Shown here in pieces: positions 7,717-15,193 of a stretch of DNA of 64,000 nt; positions within the stretch are counted from its first letter, which is position 1, and each line of letters opens with the position of its first letter. Below the pieces are notes generated by a model. The model was not told where the DNA came from, made no database searches, and saw only the letters and a list, made by a program, of their open reading frames with translations. Position numbers and translations under genes: made by a program. The stretch is taken from contig CAWEGO010000001.1 in NCBI GenBank assembly GCA_963808725.1, positions 744,001 through 808,000 of the forward strand, written 5' to 3'. Origin of the DNA: JAHFUA01 sp963808725 (GTDB lineage: Bacteria; Acidobacteriota; Terriglobia; Terriglobales; Acidobacteriaceae).

Positions 7717-9171
7717 GTGTCGGAATATCAAGTAGTGCACGCGAAATCGCCAGTCTTTTTCGATCACTACGAGCGCAAGTCCGACCTGCAGCATCAGACG
7801 CACTACTGCCCCGGCTGCGGGCACGGCGTGGTTCACAAGCTGATTGCCGAGGCCATCCAGGACCTGGGCGTGCAGGATCGCACCATTCTCATCAGCCCGG
7901 TCGGCTGCTCGGTGTTCGCCTACTACTACTTCGACGTGGGCAACGTGCAGGCGTCGCACGGGCGGACGCCGGCGGTGGCGACCGGAGTGAAGCGGGCGCG
8001 GCCAGACAGCATCGTGCTCGCCTACCAGGGCGACGGCGATCTGGCGGCCATCGGCACTGCCGAGATCGTGCACGCCGCCAACCGCGGCGAGAAAATCACC
8101 TGCTTCTTCGTCAACAACGCCATCTACGGCATGACCGGCGGACAGATGGCGCCGACCACGCTGGTGGGCCAAACGTCCACTACCTCGCCGTGGGGCCGGC
8201 GGCCGTCGAATGAAGGCTATCCGCTGCGCGTCTGTGAGTTGCTCGCAACACTGGAAGCTCCGCTCTACATCGAGCGCGTGGCGCTTTCCGACAACAAGAA
8301 CATCATGCACGCCCGCCGCGCCGTCCGCAAAGCCATCGAGAATCAGGTCGCGGGGCTGGGATTCTCCTTGGTCGAGATTCTTTCGCCGTGCCCGACGATC
8401 TGGAAGATGGACCCAGTCGAAGCCCGCCGCTGGGTTGGCGAGGAGATGATCAAAACCTTTCCGCTGGGCGTCTTTCGCGATCGCAAGACCGCGGTGCCAA
8501 TCACGACCGTGCCGCAGCACCCGGTGGCGGAAGTGCTCGAGCTAGAAAGCGAAGCCGCGGCCAAGCCAGAAAGCGCGCACCATCGGCACGTGCATGAAGC
8601 GACGGTGAAGGTCGCGGGCTTTGGCGGGCAGGGCGTCCTGCTGCTCGGCCAGTTGCTGGCCGAGATGGGAATGCTCGAAGGCCTGGAAGTGAGCTGGCTG
8701 CCCTCCTATGGCCCGGAGATGCGCTCCGGCAGCGCGCATTGCCATGTGTGCTTGTCGCGGCAGCGCATCGGATCGCCGCTGGTGTCGCATCCGGAAGTGC
8801 TGGTCGCCATGAACGAACTGTCGCTGCGCAAGTTTGCGCCCGAGGTTCAGCCCGGCGGCCTGATCCTCTACAGCCACGATGCGCTGCCGGCGAACTTCGA
8901 GGCGCCGCCGCAGGTGCGCGCCATCTGCGTGCCGGCCTCCGATATCGCCGACCGCATCGGCTCGGCCAAGGTGGCCAACGTGGTGATGCTGGGTGCGCTG
9001 CTTTCAGAGACCGAGTGCCTGCCTCCGGAGACGGCGCTGGCGGTGCTCGAACACAAGGTCAAGAATCCGGCCATGCTGGAGTTGAACCGCCGCGCGCTGG
9101 AGGCCGGACAGCGCTACGACGAACGGGAGATCCATGTGTCGCTCTCCCAGCCGGATGGATTCGCGTATTAG
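7717..9171 (+). CDS. 2-oxoacid:ferredoxin oxidoreductase, fused beta-gamma subunit
   Basis: 484-residue fusion. Residues about 1-275 are the ThDP-binding beta subunit (HYCPGCGHGVVH, GDGDLAAIGTAEIVHAANRG, NNAIYGMTGGQMAPTT). A charged, histidine-containing linker (EAAAKPESAHHRHVHEA) leads into the gamma subunit from about residue 292 (VKVAGFGGQGVLLLGQLLAE and SYGPEMRSGSAHC). GTG 7717 has GGAGG 5 nt upstream. Together with the preceding ferredoxin and alpha genes it makes a complete enzyme. In the operon on the other strand beta and gamma are separate genes. Confidence 0.9.
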   Translation: MSEYQVVHAKSPVFFDHYERKSDLQHQTHYCPGCGHGVVHKLIAEAIQDLGVQDRTILISPVGCSVFAYYYFDVGNVQASHGRTPAVATGVKRARPDSIVLAYQGDGDLAAIGTAEIVHAANRGEKITCFFVNNAIYGMTGGQMAPTTLVGQTSTTSPWGRRPSNEGYPLRVCELLATLEAPLYIERVALSDNKNIMHARRAVRKAIENQVAGLGFSLVEILSPCPTIWKMDPVEARRWVGEEMIKTFPLGVFRDRKTAVPITTVPQHPVAEVLELESEAAAKPESAHHRHVHEATVKVAGFGGQGVLLLGQLLAEMGMLEGLEVSWLPSYGPEMRSGSAHCHVCLSRQRIGSPLVSHPEVLVAMNELSLRKFAPEVQPGGLILYSHDALPANFEAPPQVRAICVPASDIADRIGSAKVANVVMLGALLSETECLPPETALAVLEHKVKNPAMLELNRRALEAGQRYDEREIHVSLSQPDGFAY

Positions 9172-9369
9172 ACCGCCGCGGATTTACGCGGATCAACGCG
9201 GATTTGAAACCAAAACGCGGAGAACGCAGAGACCGAAGAGACCCGAAAGTTTTCGTAAGAGATCACGTGTCAGGGCACGACTCTAAGTTGTGCCAAAGGA
9301 GATTCAAAGGAAGCGGGGGGACCTTAGCCCCTGCGTAAACCGGGATTCATAACAGTTGTTTTTCATAAC

Positions 9370-9439
9370 GGCCGAAGCGGGCCATTCATCGATACCCTCC
9401 GCGCCAGTGCAAGGCGTACCGCTTCGGCCGGCTGTTTTT
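9370..9439 (+). terminator. Long hairpin with U-tract (terminator or small structured RNA)
   Basis: GGCCGAAGCGG (9370-9380) pairs perfectly with CCGCTTCGGCC (9419-9429) and is followed by CGGCTGTTTTT. The 38-nt interior contains a second possible stem (CGCC/GGCG). It is too elaborate for a simple terminator and could be the 3' end of a small RNA, but no family is recognised. Confidence 0.45.
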
Positions 9440-9521
9440 GGTCGGTAGTCGTTAGCCGTTTGTCGTCATCCAGCCCACCGACCAATGACTATCGACCAAC
9501 GACTTGACGGCCGAACGTAAG

Positions 9522-9537
9522 ATAGAAATACATCTAT
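9522..9537. promoter_or_regulatory. Candidate ArsR-family operator
   Basis: Inverted repeat ATAGA-N6-TCTAT ending five bases before the ATG of the ArsR-type regulator. ATA-N-TAT-type dyads directly upstream of the regulator's own gene are usual for this family, so autorepression is likely. A TTGACG at 9504-9509 may be the -35 element, but no good -10 is seen. Confidence 0.45.
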
Positions 9538-9541
9538 ATTC

Positions 9542-9859
9542 ATGCCTGTCGATACCAAAGCCGGCGAACTCATCGACCTGCAGCTCAAGGCGCTGGCCGA
9601 CCCCACGCGCCGGAGGATGGTCGAGCTGCTACGATCCGAGGGCGGCTGCTCGTGCGACCTGGTCAGCGCCGCCGATCCCGGCCTCTGCGTCTGCGACCTG
9701 GAGAGCAGGCTCGGACTGACCCAGCCCACCATCACCCATCACGTGCGGATTCTGCGTGCCGCCGGCCTGATCCACACCCGCAAGATCGGACGCTGGCTCT
9801 ACTGCCGGCGCAACGAAGAGGGGCTCGACCGGCTGGGCGAGTGGCTGCGCAAGTTGTAA
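9542..9859 (+). CDS. ArsR/SmtB-family transcriptional regulator
   Basis: 105-residue winged-helix repressor. LKALADPTRRRMVELLRSEGG is the family's N-terminal helix pair, and the recognition helix region is LGLTQPTITHHVRILRAAGLI, followed by the wing RKIGRWLYCRRN. Four cysteines (CSCDLVS...LCVCDLE) lie in front of the recognition helix where ArsR proteins bind As(III) or metals, so a thiol-metal sensor is likely. No transporter or arsenic gene is adjacent; the next gene is a broken uracil-DNA glycosylase. Confidence 0.85.
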   Translation: MPVDTKAGELIDLQLKALADPTRRRMVELLRSEGGCSCDLVSAADPGLCVCDLESRLGLTQPTITHHVRILRAAGLIHTRKIGRWLYCRRNEEGLDRLGEWLRKL

Positions 9860-9973
9860 GGCAAAGTTGTTTGCGACGCCGGCGATCCCACCCGATTCCA
9901 GGGATACCTTTCCCGGCTTTGATGCATCGAAGTACGCGTGCCACTTCGTCCTCAGTCTACTGCCGCGTTCTTG

Positions 9974-10568
9974 ATGCCACCCAATGCGACTCTGCCCAAG
10001 CTGATGGAAGCCGCGCGCTCCTGCAAGGCATGTGACCTGTGGAAACATGGCACGCAGACCGTGTTCGGCGAAGGCGCTCGCCATGCGCGGGTGATGTTCG
10101 TCGGTGAGCAGCCGGGCGACAAGGAAGACCTGCTGGGCAAACCCTTTGTCGGGCCGGCAGGCAAGCTGCTCGACCAGTGCCTGGAGGCCGCCGGCATCGA
10201 TCGCACCCAGGTGTACGTTACCAACGCGGTGAAGCATTTCAAGTGGGAGCATCCACGAGAAGCCGAACGCTCTGGAGATCACCGCCTGCCGCCCCTGGCT
10301 GGATGCGGAGATCGCCGTGGTGCAGCCGCAGGCCATCGTCTGCCTGGGCGCCACCGCCGCCCAGTCGCTGCTGGGACGCGACTTCAAGGTCAGCGAACAG
10401 CGCGGCCGATTTGTGTCCTCGCCGCTGGCGCCGCTGGTGATGGCCACCGTCCATCCGTCTTCCATGCTGCGCGCACCGGATGACGAAACCCGCCATCGCG
10501 AAATCGAGCGCTTCATCGCCGACCTCAAAGTTCTAGCCCGCGCCCTGCGGGAGCGCCGGGCGGCGTAG
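9974..10568 (+). pseudogene. UdgX-type uracil-DNA glycosylase, disrupted
   Basis: Family 4-like/UdgX uracil-DNA glycosylase. The N-terminal part (from ATG 9974) has CKACDLWKHGTQTVFGEG and GEQPGDKEDLLGKPFVGPAGKLLDQ. The C-terminal part, in another frame, has the IHEKPNALEITACRPWL segment, then QPQAIVCLGATAAQSLLG and TVHPSSMLRA. At the junction (about 10249) the usual PRGKRR-type loop before IH is missing. The frame goes from KHFKWE directly, plus one base, to IHEKP, which fits a 17-nt deletion in the active-site loop. The protein would be truncated. Confidence 0.75.
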
Positions 10569-10593
10569 AATAGGGGATTCCAGGAGGCGCTCC

Positions 10594-10983
10594 ATGGAAC
10601 CCCGCAATCTTCTCCAGTCGTTCAAGGACAGCCTGCTCAGCAACGCCACCGTGAAATCGGTGTACGGCGATCCCGTCACCTTCGGCGACCGTACCATCGT
10701 TCCCGTGGCGCGCGTGGCGTACGGGTTCGGCGGCGGATTCGGCAGCCGCCTCAAAGCCGGAGAGTTGCCCGCCGCCCTGACGGGCGACGTCGCTCCGCGC
10801 GCGCCCGGCGACGAGGCTGGCGGAGGCGGCGGAGGCGTCGCCGCCATGCCCCTCGGCGTGGTGGAGATCACTCCCAACCGGACGCGCTTCATCCGCTTCG
10901 GCGAAGGCCGGCGATTGGCCGCGGCTGCGGCCATTGGACTGGCGGCGGGCATTTGGTTCGGGCGGAGAAGGAACGGACACTAA
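10594..10983 (+). CDS. GerW/YtfJ-family protein
   Basis: 129 residues. MEPRNLLQSFKDSLLSNATVKSVYGDPVTFGDRTIVPVARVAYGFGGGFG followed by GGGGGGVAAMPLGVVEITPNRTRFI matches the GerW (sporulation protein YtfJ) family, which also occurs widely in non-sporulating bacteria with unknown role. The C-terminus has a small hydrophobic stretch (AAAAAIGLAAGIWF). A GGAGG motif (CAGGAGGCGCTCC) precedes the ATG. Confidence 0.75.
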   Translation: MEPRNLLQSFKDSLLSNATVKSVYGDPVTFGDRTIVPVARVAYGFGGGFGSRLKAGELPAALTGDVAPRAPGDEAGGGGGGVAAMPLGVVEITPNRTRFIRFGEGRRLAAAAAIGLAAGIWFGRRRNGH

Positions 10984-11046
10984 GAGTACCCAGTACCGAG
11001 TTGCGAGTACCGAGTACCGTCCCATAAATCCGCTTCTTTTAGGGAA

Positions 11047-11084
11047 ATGTCATCCTGAGCGAAGCGAAGGAGCTACGCGCCTTT
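11047..11084 (+). repeat. GTCATCCTGAGCG interspersed half-element
   Basis: TGTCATCCTGAGCGAAGCGAAGGAG, one arm of the palindromic element family seen complete at 24456-24666 and 56445-56572. It lies in the gap between the GerW-like gene and the end of the convergent radical SAM gene. Confidence 0.5.
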
Positions 11085-11143
11085 TACCCAGCCCGGGAAG
11101 CGGTCGCGAAGGACCTTGGTTTATTTCAATTCCCGCCTAACCC

Positions 11144-12166
11144 TCAGAAAAGCGCCAGTTGCTGGTTTTCCTCGGGCAGAGGATAGTGGCGTTCGTAAAT
11201 CCGCGTGGCCTGCTCGCGCGCCGCGAATCCGTGCTTGCGGCGCAGCGCGGCCATCAGGCTTGAAATCCGCTTGCGATACGACGCTGGCAGAAAGGCGCGG
11301 CTGGCATATCGCTTCCTGTAGCTCTCCACCAGGCGCGGGAACTCCTTTTCCAGGAACGGCAGGAAGATGCTCGCCGAGCAGGGCTTCAGGAACAAGGGAT
11401 TGGCGAAGATGTAGCGCCCGCCGGCCTGGCGCGTTGCGCCCACCAGCGCGTCCAGCGATTGGGGATCGTCGGTGATGCCGGGCACCACCGGCGCGCAGAT
11501 CACGCCCGCCGGCACGCCCGCCTCATTCAGCTTGCGGACGGCTTCCAATCGCAGGTCGGGACGCGGCGCCCGCGGCTCCAAAATGCGCGCCAGCCCCACA
11601 TCCAGCGTCGTGATGGTGAGGTTCACGTAAAGCTGGTTTCTCTCCGCGATCTTGCGCAGCAGCTCCGCGTCGCGCAGCACCAGGTTCGATTTGGTGACGA
11701 TACTGATCTCGAGCCCGGCGTGGAGCACCAGTTCCTCCAGGATGGTGAGCGTGATCCCGTAACGCCGCTCCGCCGGCTGATAAGGGTCGGTGGCGGTGCC
11801 GATGGCGATCTCCTCTCCGCGTTTTACTTTCTTCAAGTCCTGGCGCAGCAGCCACGCCGCCTGCTGCTTGACAAAAATCTTGCGCTCGAAGTCCACCCCG
11901 TCGCGCATTTCCATGAACTCGTGGGTGTAGCGCGCGTAGCAGTACTTGCAGGCGAATTCGCATCCGCGGTAAGGATTGATGGTCCAGGTAAAGGGCATGC
12001 GCGCCGAAGTGCAGCGATTGAGCAGCGACTTGACCGGCAGGGTGAAGTATTCGACCTCGTGCCCTCCAGAGATGGACTCGCCCTGCGCCGCCAGCCGCGC
12101 GATGCCCACCAGGCGCGGCGCCGGCGGCGCGAGCAAGGAAAGAGAATCGGCAAGAGGTGAAGGCAT
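11144..12166 (-). CDS. Radical SAM protein (SplB/Rv2578c-like)
   Basis: 340 residues. The radical SAM [4Fe-4S] motif is GCEFACKYCYARY with cysteines at about residues 69, 73 and 76, and TATDPYQPAERRYGITLTILE follows, as in the SplB-like family. Its reaction is not known. The C-terminal part is basic and helical. There is no partner gene adjacent. Confidence 0.8.
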   Translation of the reverse strand: MPSPLADSLSLLAPPAPRLVGIARLAAQGESISGGHEVEYFTLPVKSLLNRCTSARMPFTWTINPYRGCEFACKYCYARYTHEFMEMRDGVDFERKIFVKQQAAWLLRQDLKKVKRGEEIAIGTATDPYQPAERRYGITLTILEELVLHAGLEISIVTKSNLVLRDAELLRKIAERNQLYVNLTITTLDVGLARILEPRAPRPDLRLEAVRKLNEAGVPAGVICAPVVPGITDDPQSLDALVGATRQAGGRYIFANPLFLKPCSASIFLPFLEKEFPRLVESYRKRYASRAFLPASYRKRISSLMAALRRKHGFAAREQATRIYERHYPLPEENQQLALF

Positions 12167-12260
12167 GGCTGGGCCGGTAGTTCGCTTTTTATTCGTCTAC
12201 AAAGAAGATAATTGCTGGCAGCGGCGCTGTCAAGCCGGCCCTTTCGGCTGTCAAAATCGG

Positions 12261-12815
12261 CTACGGGTGTCCCTCGGTATTCGGGACCACGACTCCGCCT
12301 TCGATCTTGGGGATGCCGAAATGTCCGCCGAGATGGGAGAGGTCGAGCGGACTGATGGACCCGGAAACCACGATAAAGTTGACCTCATTCGCCTTAGCCT
12401 GGAGAATCGCGACGTTGCTGATCGCGTTATTCTCCAAGCGGATCCAGAGATCGGTCACTCCTGGGCTTCCGTCCTTCTCATGGTTGTTCACCAGCTCTTT
12501 CCAGCCGGCCCGGTGGTATTCCTCTTTCACCGAGTTCAGAGCCGCCGGATCATACGTCCACGGTCCCGGAAAATGGTAGCTGTGGACCGAGAGCCCGTTC
12601 ACGCCGGCGATCACGCGGCGGAGGTCTTCGTTGTCCTTGTCCAGCTTGGAGACAAATACCAGCATGTCGTGGTCCAGCGTGAACTCGGTTTTCGAGGACG
12701 CGCTTTGCCGCAAGACCTGAATACCCTGAGGAATCCAATCGGCCTGCTGCGCCTCGGCCAATGTGGCTGCGGAAATGGTGATCACGACGGCAAAACAAAC
12801 GTGCGACAACCTCAT
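12261..12815 (-). CDS. Secreted DUF4252-like protein
   Basis: About 184 residues with a signal peptide (MRLSHVCFAVVITISAATLAEAQ), then TLDHDMLVFVSKLDKDNEDLRRVIAGVNGLSVHSYHF and VTDLWIRLENNAISNVAILQAKANEVNFIVVSGSI. The pattern fits DUF4252 domain proteins, exported proteins of unknown role that are often encoded next to anti-sigma/ECF systems. ATG 12815 is preferred over 12830 because it starts the signal peptide cleanly. No sigma factor is nearby here. Confidence 0.6.
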   Translation of the reverse strand: MRLSHVCFAVVITISAATLAEAQQADWIPQGIQVLRQSASSKTEFTLDHDMLVFVSKLDKDNEDLRRVIAGVNGLSVHSYHFPGPWTYDPAALNSVKEEYHRAGWKELVNNHEKDGSPGVTDLWIRLENNAISNVAILQAKANEVNFIVVSGSISPLDLSHLGGHFGIPKIEGGVVVPNTEGHP

Positions 12816-13180
12816 AATAGAGCGCCTCAATCGTCAGACAAAATGCAAGTGCGGATGTCAAAGAAGATGCCAGGCGAACACAAGTGGTTGTATTGCCTGG
12901 CAGGTCAAACGCGATTCCGACTTCTGCCCCGGAGCTTCATATCGCCACCAGACGCTCTCTGCCTCGTCCCAGTGCACAATGCCAATCGATGCGCTCCGGC
13001 CAAGGTTACGTTAGGGAACTGCCGGAGACGCGGTGGGAAGCCAATCTGGTGGCCCTTTACCCCATCCACATCTGCCCTAAAGTGTGCTCCGAGCGCTGAG
13101 AGATGTATCAAACTGGAGCTTGCCACTTTGGGCGGCATTGCGATAACGCCTTCCGCCAGAGGGGTGAAAGGTTGAACACC
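12816..13180. other. Divergent intergenic region
   Basis: No gene seen. It holds an 8-bp dyad TGCCAGGC/GCCTGGCA (12868-12875 and 12895-12902). Promoters for the two divergent genes on either side are expected but not identified. Confidence 0.4.
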
Positions 13181-13498
13181 ATGAAAACCATTTTCCTGAT
13201 ACCGCTGCTGTTGTTGTTGGGCGTTGGAGCTTTCGGGCAGATCGGAGGCGGAAGCCCGCAGATGGAAAGCGTGTGGACCCCGCCGGACCATGCGCTGCAC
13301 GCCGAGCCTCACGCCATGAGCGCGGAACACGATTTGCGAGAACATAGCGGCGTTTCCATGGCGCGGGGCGAACTCCCAGCATGGGAGGTTCTGAGACCGG
13401 CAGAGGAGATCCCGCTCGGCGACGTAGCGCGGGATTACCGTAGGGAGCACGCGTCGGCCAGGAGAGCGCGCATCGTGTGGGAGCAGGTTGGAAACTGA
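13181..13498 (+). CDS. Small secreted protein, unknown function
   Basis: 105 residues: a signal peptide (MKTIFLIPLLLLLGVGAFGQ), then a His-rich segment VWTPPDHALHAEPHAMSAEHDLRE, GELPAWEVLRPAEEIPLGDVARDYR and a basic tail. It looks like small exported proteins common in Acidobacteriota. ATG 13181 is preceded by GAAAGG. Nothing in the sequence gives a function. Confidence 0.55.
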   Translation: MKTIFLIPLLLLLGVGAFGQIGGGSPQMESVWTPPDHALHAEPHAMSAEHDLREHSGVSMARGELPAWEVLRPAEEIPLGDVARDYRREHASARRARIVWEQVGN

Positions 13499-13568
13499 AC
13501 TGCCGGGTGGCCCACCCTACCACGCCGAATAAGCAGAGGCCTTCATCCCACCATGGATCCCGAGGGTG

Positions 13569-13688
13569 CCCCATCCTAACGTCGTGCTGTTCGACGTTAG
13601 GGTGGGGTCTTTGACTTTCGTCTTCGCGGGTCCGCAGAATGGTATATATCGGCTAACGATATATAGCCGAACGTCAAAATCCCCACCC
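13569..13688. terminator. Nested palindromes between convergent genes
   Basis: A 16-bp stem (CCCCATCCTAACGTCG, 13569-13584; CGACGTTAGGGTGGGG, 13592-13607, one G-U pair). The right arm can alternatively pair with GTCAAAATCCCCACCC at 13673-13688. Inside is a perfect 9-bp stem TATATATCG/CGATATATA (13643-13665). It lies between the small secreted protein gene and the convergent M16 genes. It may end both transcripts or be a small non-autonomous repeat. Confidence 0.55.
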
Positions 13689-13705
13689 TTGGCAGGAGAC
13701 CAGAG

Positions 13706-15193
13706 CTATTTCCTCTGCGAACTGGTGGCCGATTTTCCCCCGCCTGGTGGCGGCGGGATGGTGATGTCCCATTTGGCCACCGGTCCCTGCGACGCGAGCT
13801 GATTGCCGATCTCTTCCGGATTCCCGACCACCAGCGTCGCAAACTGCTCCGGATGAATGTACTTCTTGGCCACGCGGGCGATGTCTTCCGCGGTGGTCTT
13901 CTCGATGCCAGTGCGGTAACGCTCGAGGAAGTCGAGCGGGTAGCCGTAGTACTCGTAGGCCATCTGCTCGTGCAGCACCTTCTCTTTGGAATCGAAGTTG
14001 AAGATGAAAGCGTTGAGGATGGTTTCTTTGGCGGAGCGCAGCTCGTCGCCCTTGGGCGGATCGTCCATCAGCTTCTGCAGTTCCTGCTTCAGGCCGGCGA
14101 GGGCCTCGGCGGTGGTTGCGCTCTTGGTGCCCATGGCGAGGCGGAAGATGCCGCGGTGATCGTACGCGGCGCCAATGCCGCCGCCTACGGCATACGCCAG
14201 TCCCTTTGCGGTGCGCAGGTCCTTAATCAGCCGCGAGGAGAAGCCGGCGCCGAAAGCGTAGTTCATCACCTCGACCGCGAAGTAGTCGGGATTGTTGCGC
14301 TCGATGCCCAGGCTGACCATCTGGATGTCACTCTGGTTCACATCCTCCTTGGGGACAAAGTACAGCTCTGGCTTTTCCGGAGTGAACGCGATCTCCGGGC
14401 GCGGCGCTTCCGGTCCTTTCGGCCATGAGTCAAAAGCCTGGCGGATGCGCGCTTCCATCGCCTTGGAATCGAAATCCCCGACTACACCAAAAATAATGTT
14501 GTTGGGGTGGACGAACTTGTGGTGCCACTCGACGAGATCCTCGCGCTTGACGGCGGCGACGGTCGCGTACTCGGGGAAGCGCGCATACGGATTCTTGGGG
14601 CCATAAGCGAGCTGGGTGGAGACGCGGCGGGCGATGTCGCTGATATCGTCGTTGCGGCGCGCGATCTCGGTGTTGAGCTGGTATTGGGCGAGCGCGATTT
14701 TGTCTTCGCGAAACGCCGGGTGTTCGAGCACGTCCACGAACACTTTGAAGACATCATCGAAGTCCTGCTTCAGCGCGCTAAAGCTGATGGTGGTGGAATC
14801 GACGGCGCCGTCGGTCTCCACCTTGGCGGCGCGCGCTTCCAGGAAGTCGTCGAGTTGGTCGCCGGTCTTGTCCTTGGTGCCGCCGGTGCGCCACACGTCG
14901 CCGTAAATGTCCACCAGTCCCACCTTGGCCGCGGGCTCCAGGATGGCGCCGCCGCGGACGCGCATGACGCCGTCGATGAGCGGCAGCTCATGATCTTCCT
15001 GCAACAGCAGCACCATGCCGTTCGGCAGCACCACCCGCTTGGGAATCTGGGGATGGAACTCGGGCAGCGGCGGCGTCTTGATCTTTTGCAGTTCAGGATC
15101 GGCTGGCGCCGTCGGTGATTTCTGCGCGTGCGCGGCCAGAAGCGACATCATCATTACGAGAACGAGGAGAGCAAAACTCATTCGCTGTTTCAT
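13706..15193 (-). CDS. M16-family peptidase homologue lacking the zinc motif
   Basis: 495 residues with a signal peptide (MKQRMSFALLVLVMMMSLLAAHAQ). It has the insulinase-like two-domain layout (VVLPNGMVLLLQEDHELPLIDGVMRVRGG; later GFSSRLIKDLRTAKGLAYAVGG), but the HxxEH position reads LVDIYGDVW. It is therefore probably the non-catalytic partner of the M16 peptidase encoded immediately upstream, with which it overlaps by 4 nt (ATGA). Such pairs form heterodimers in the periplasm (known for the family; inferred here). Confidence 0.88.
   Translation of the reverse strand: MKQRMSFALLVLVMMMSLLAAHAQKSPTAPADPELQKIKTPPLPEFHPQIPKRVVLPNGMVLLLQEDHELPLIDGVMRVRGGAILEPAAKVGLVDIYGDVWRTGGTKDKTGDQLDDFLEARAAKVETDGAVDSTTISFSALKQDFDDVFKVFVDVLEHPAFREDKIALAQYQLNTEIARRNDDISDIARRVSTQLAYGPKNPYARFPEYATVAAVKREDLVEWHHKFVHPNNIIFGVVGDFDSKAMEARIRQAFDSWPKGPEAPRPEIAFTPEKPELYFVPKEDVNQSDIQMVSLGIERNNPDYFAVEVMNYAFGAGFSSRLIKDLRTAKGLAYAVGGGIGAAYDHRGIFRLAMGTKSATTAEALAGLKQELQKLMDDPPKGDELRSAKETILNAFIFNFDSKEKVLHEQMAYEYYGYPLDFLERYRTGIEKTTAEDIARVAKKYIHPEQFATLVVGNPEEIGNQLASQGPVAKWDITIPPPPGGGKSATSSQRK

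Larger units (their letters stand above)
9172..9541. other. Intergenic region with repeats and hairpins
   Basis: No gene seen. It starts with GCGGATTTACGCGGATCAACGCGGATTT, a direct-repeat-like stretch often found between genes in this type of genome. A GGCACGACT/AGTTGTGCC hairpin lies near 9276-9296, and a larger hairpin followed by T residues at 9370-9439 is listed separately. The ArsR operator candidate is at its end. Confidence 0.5.
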
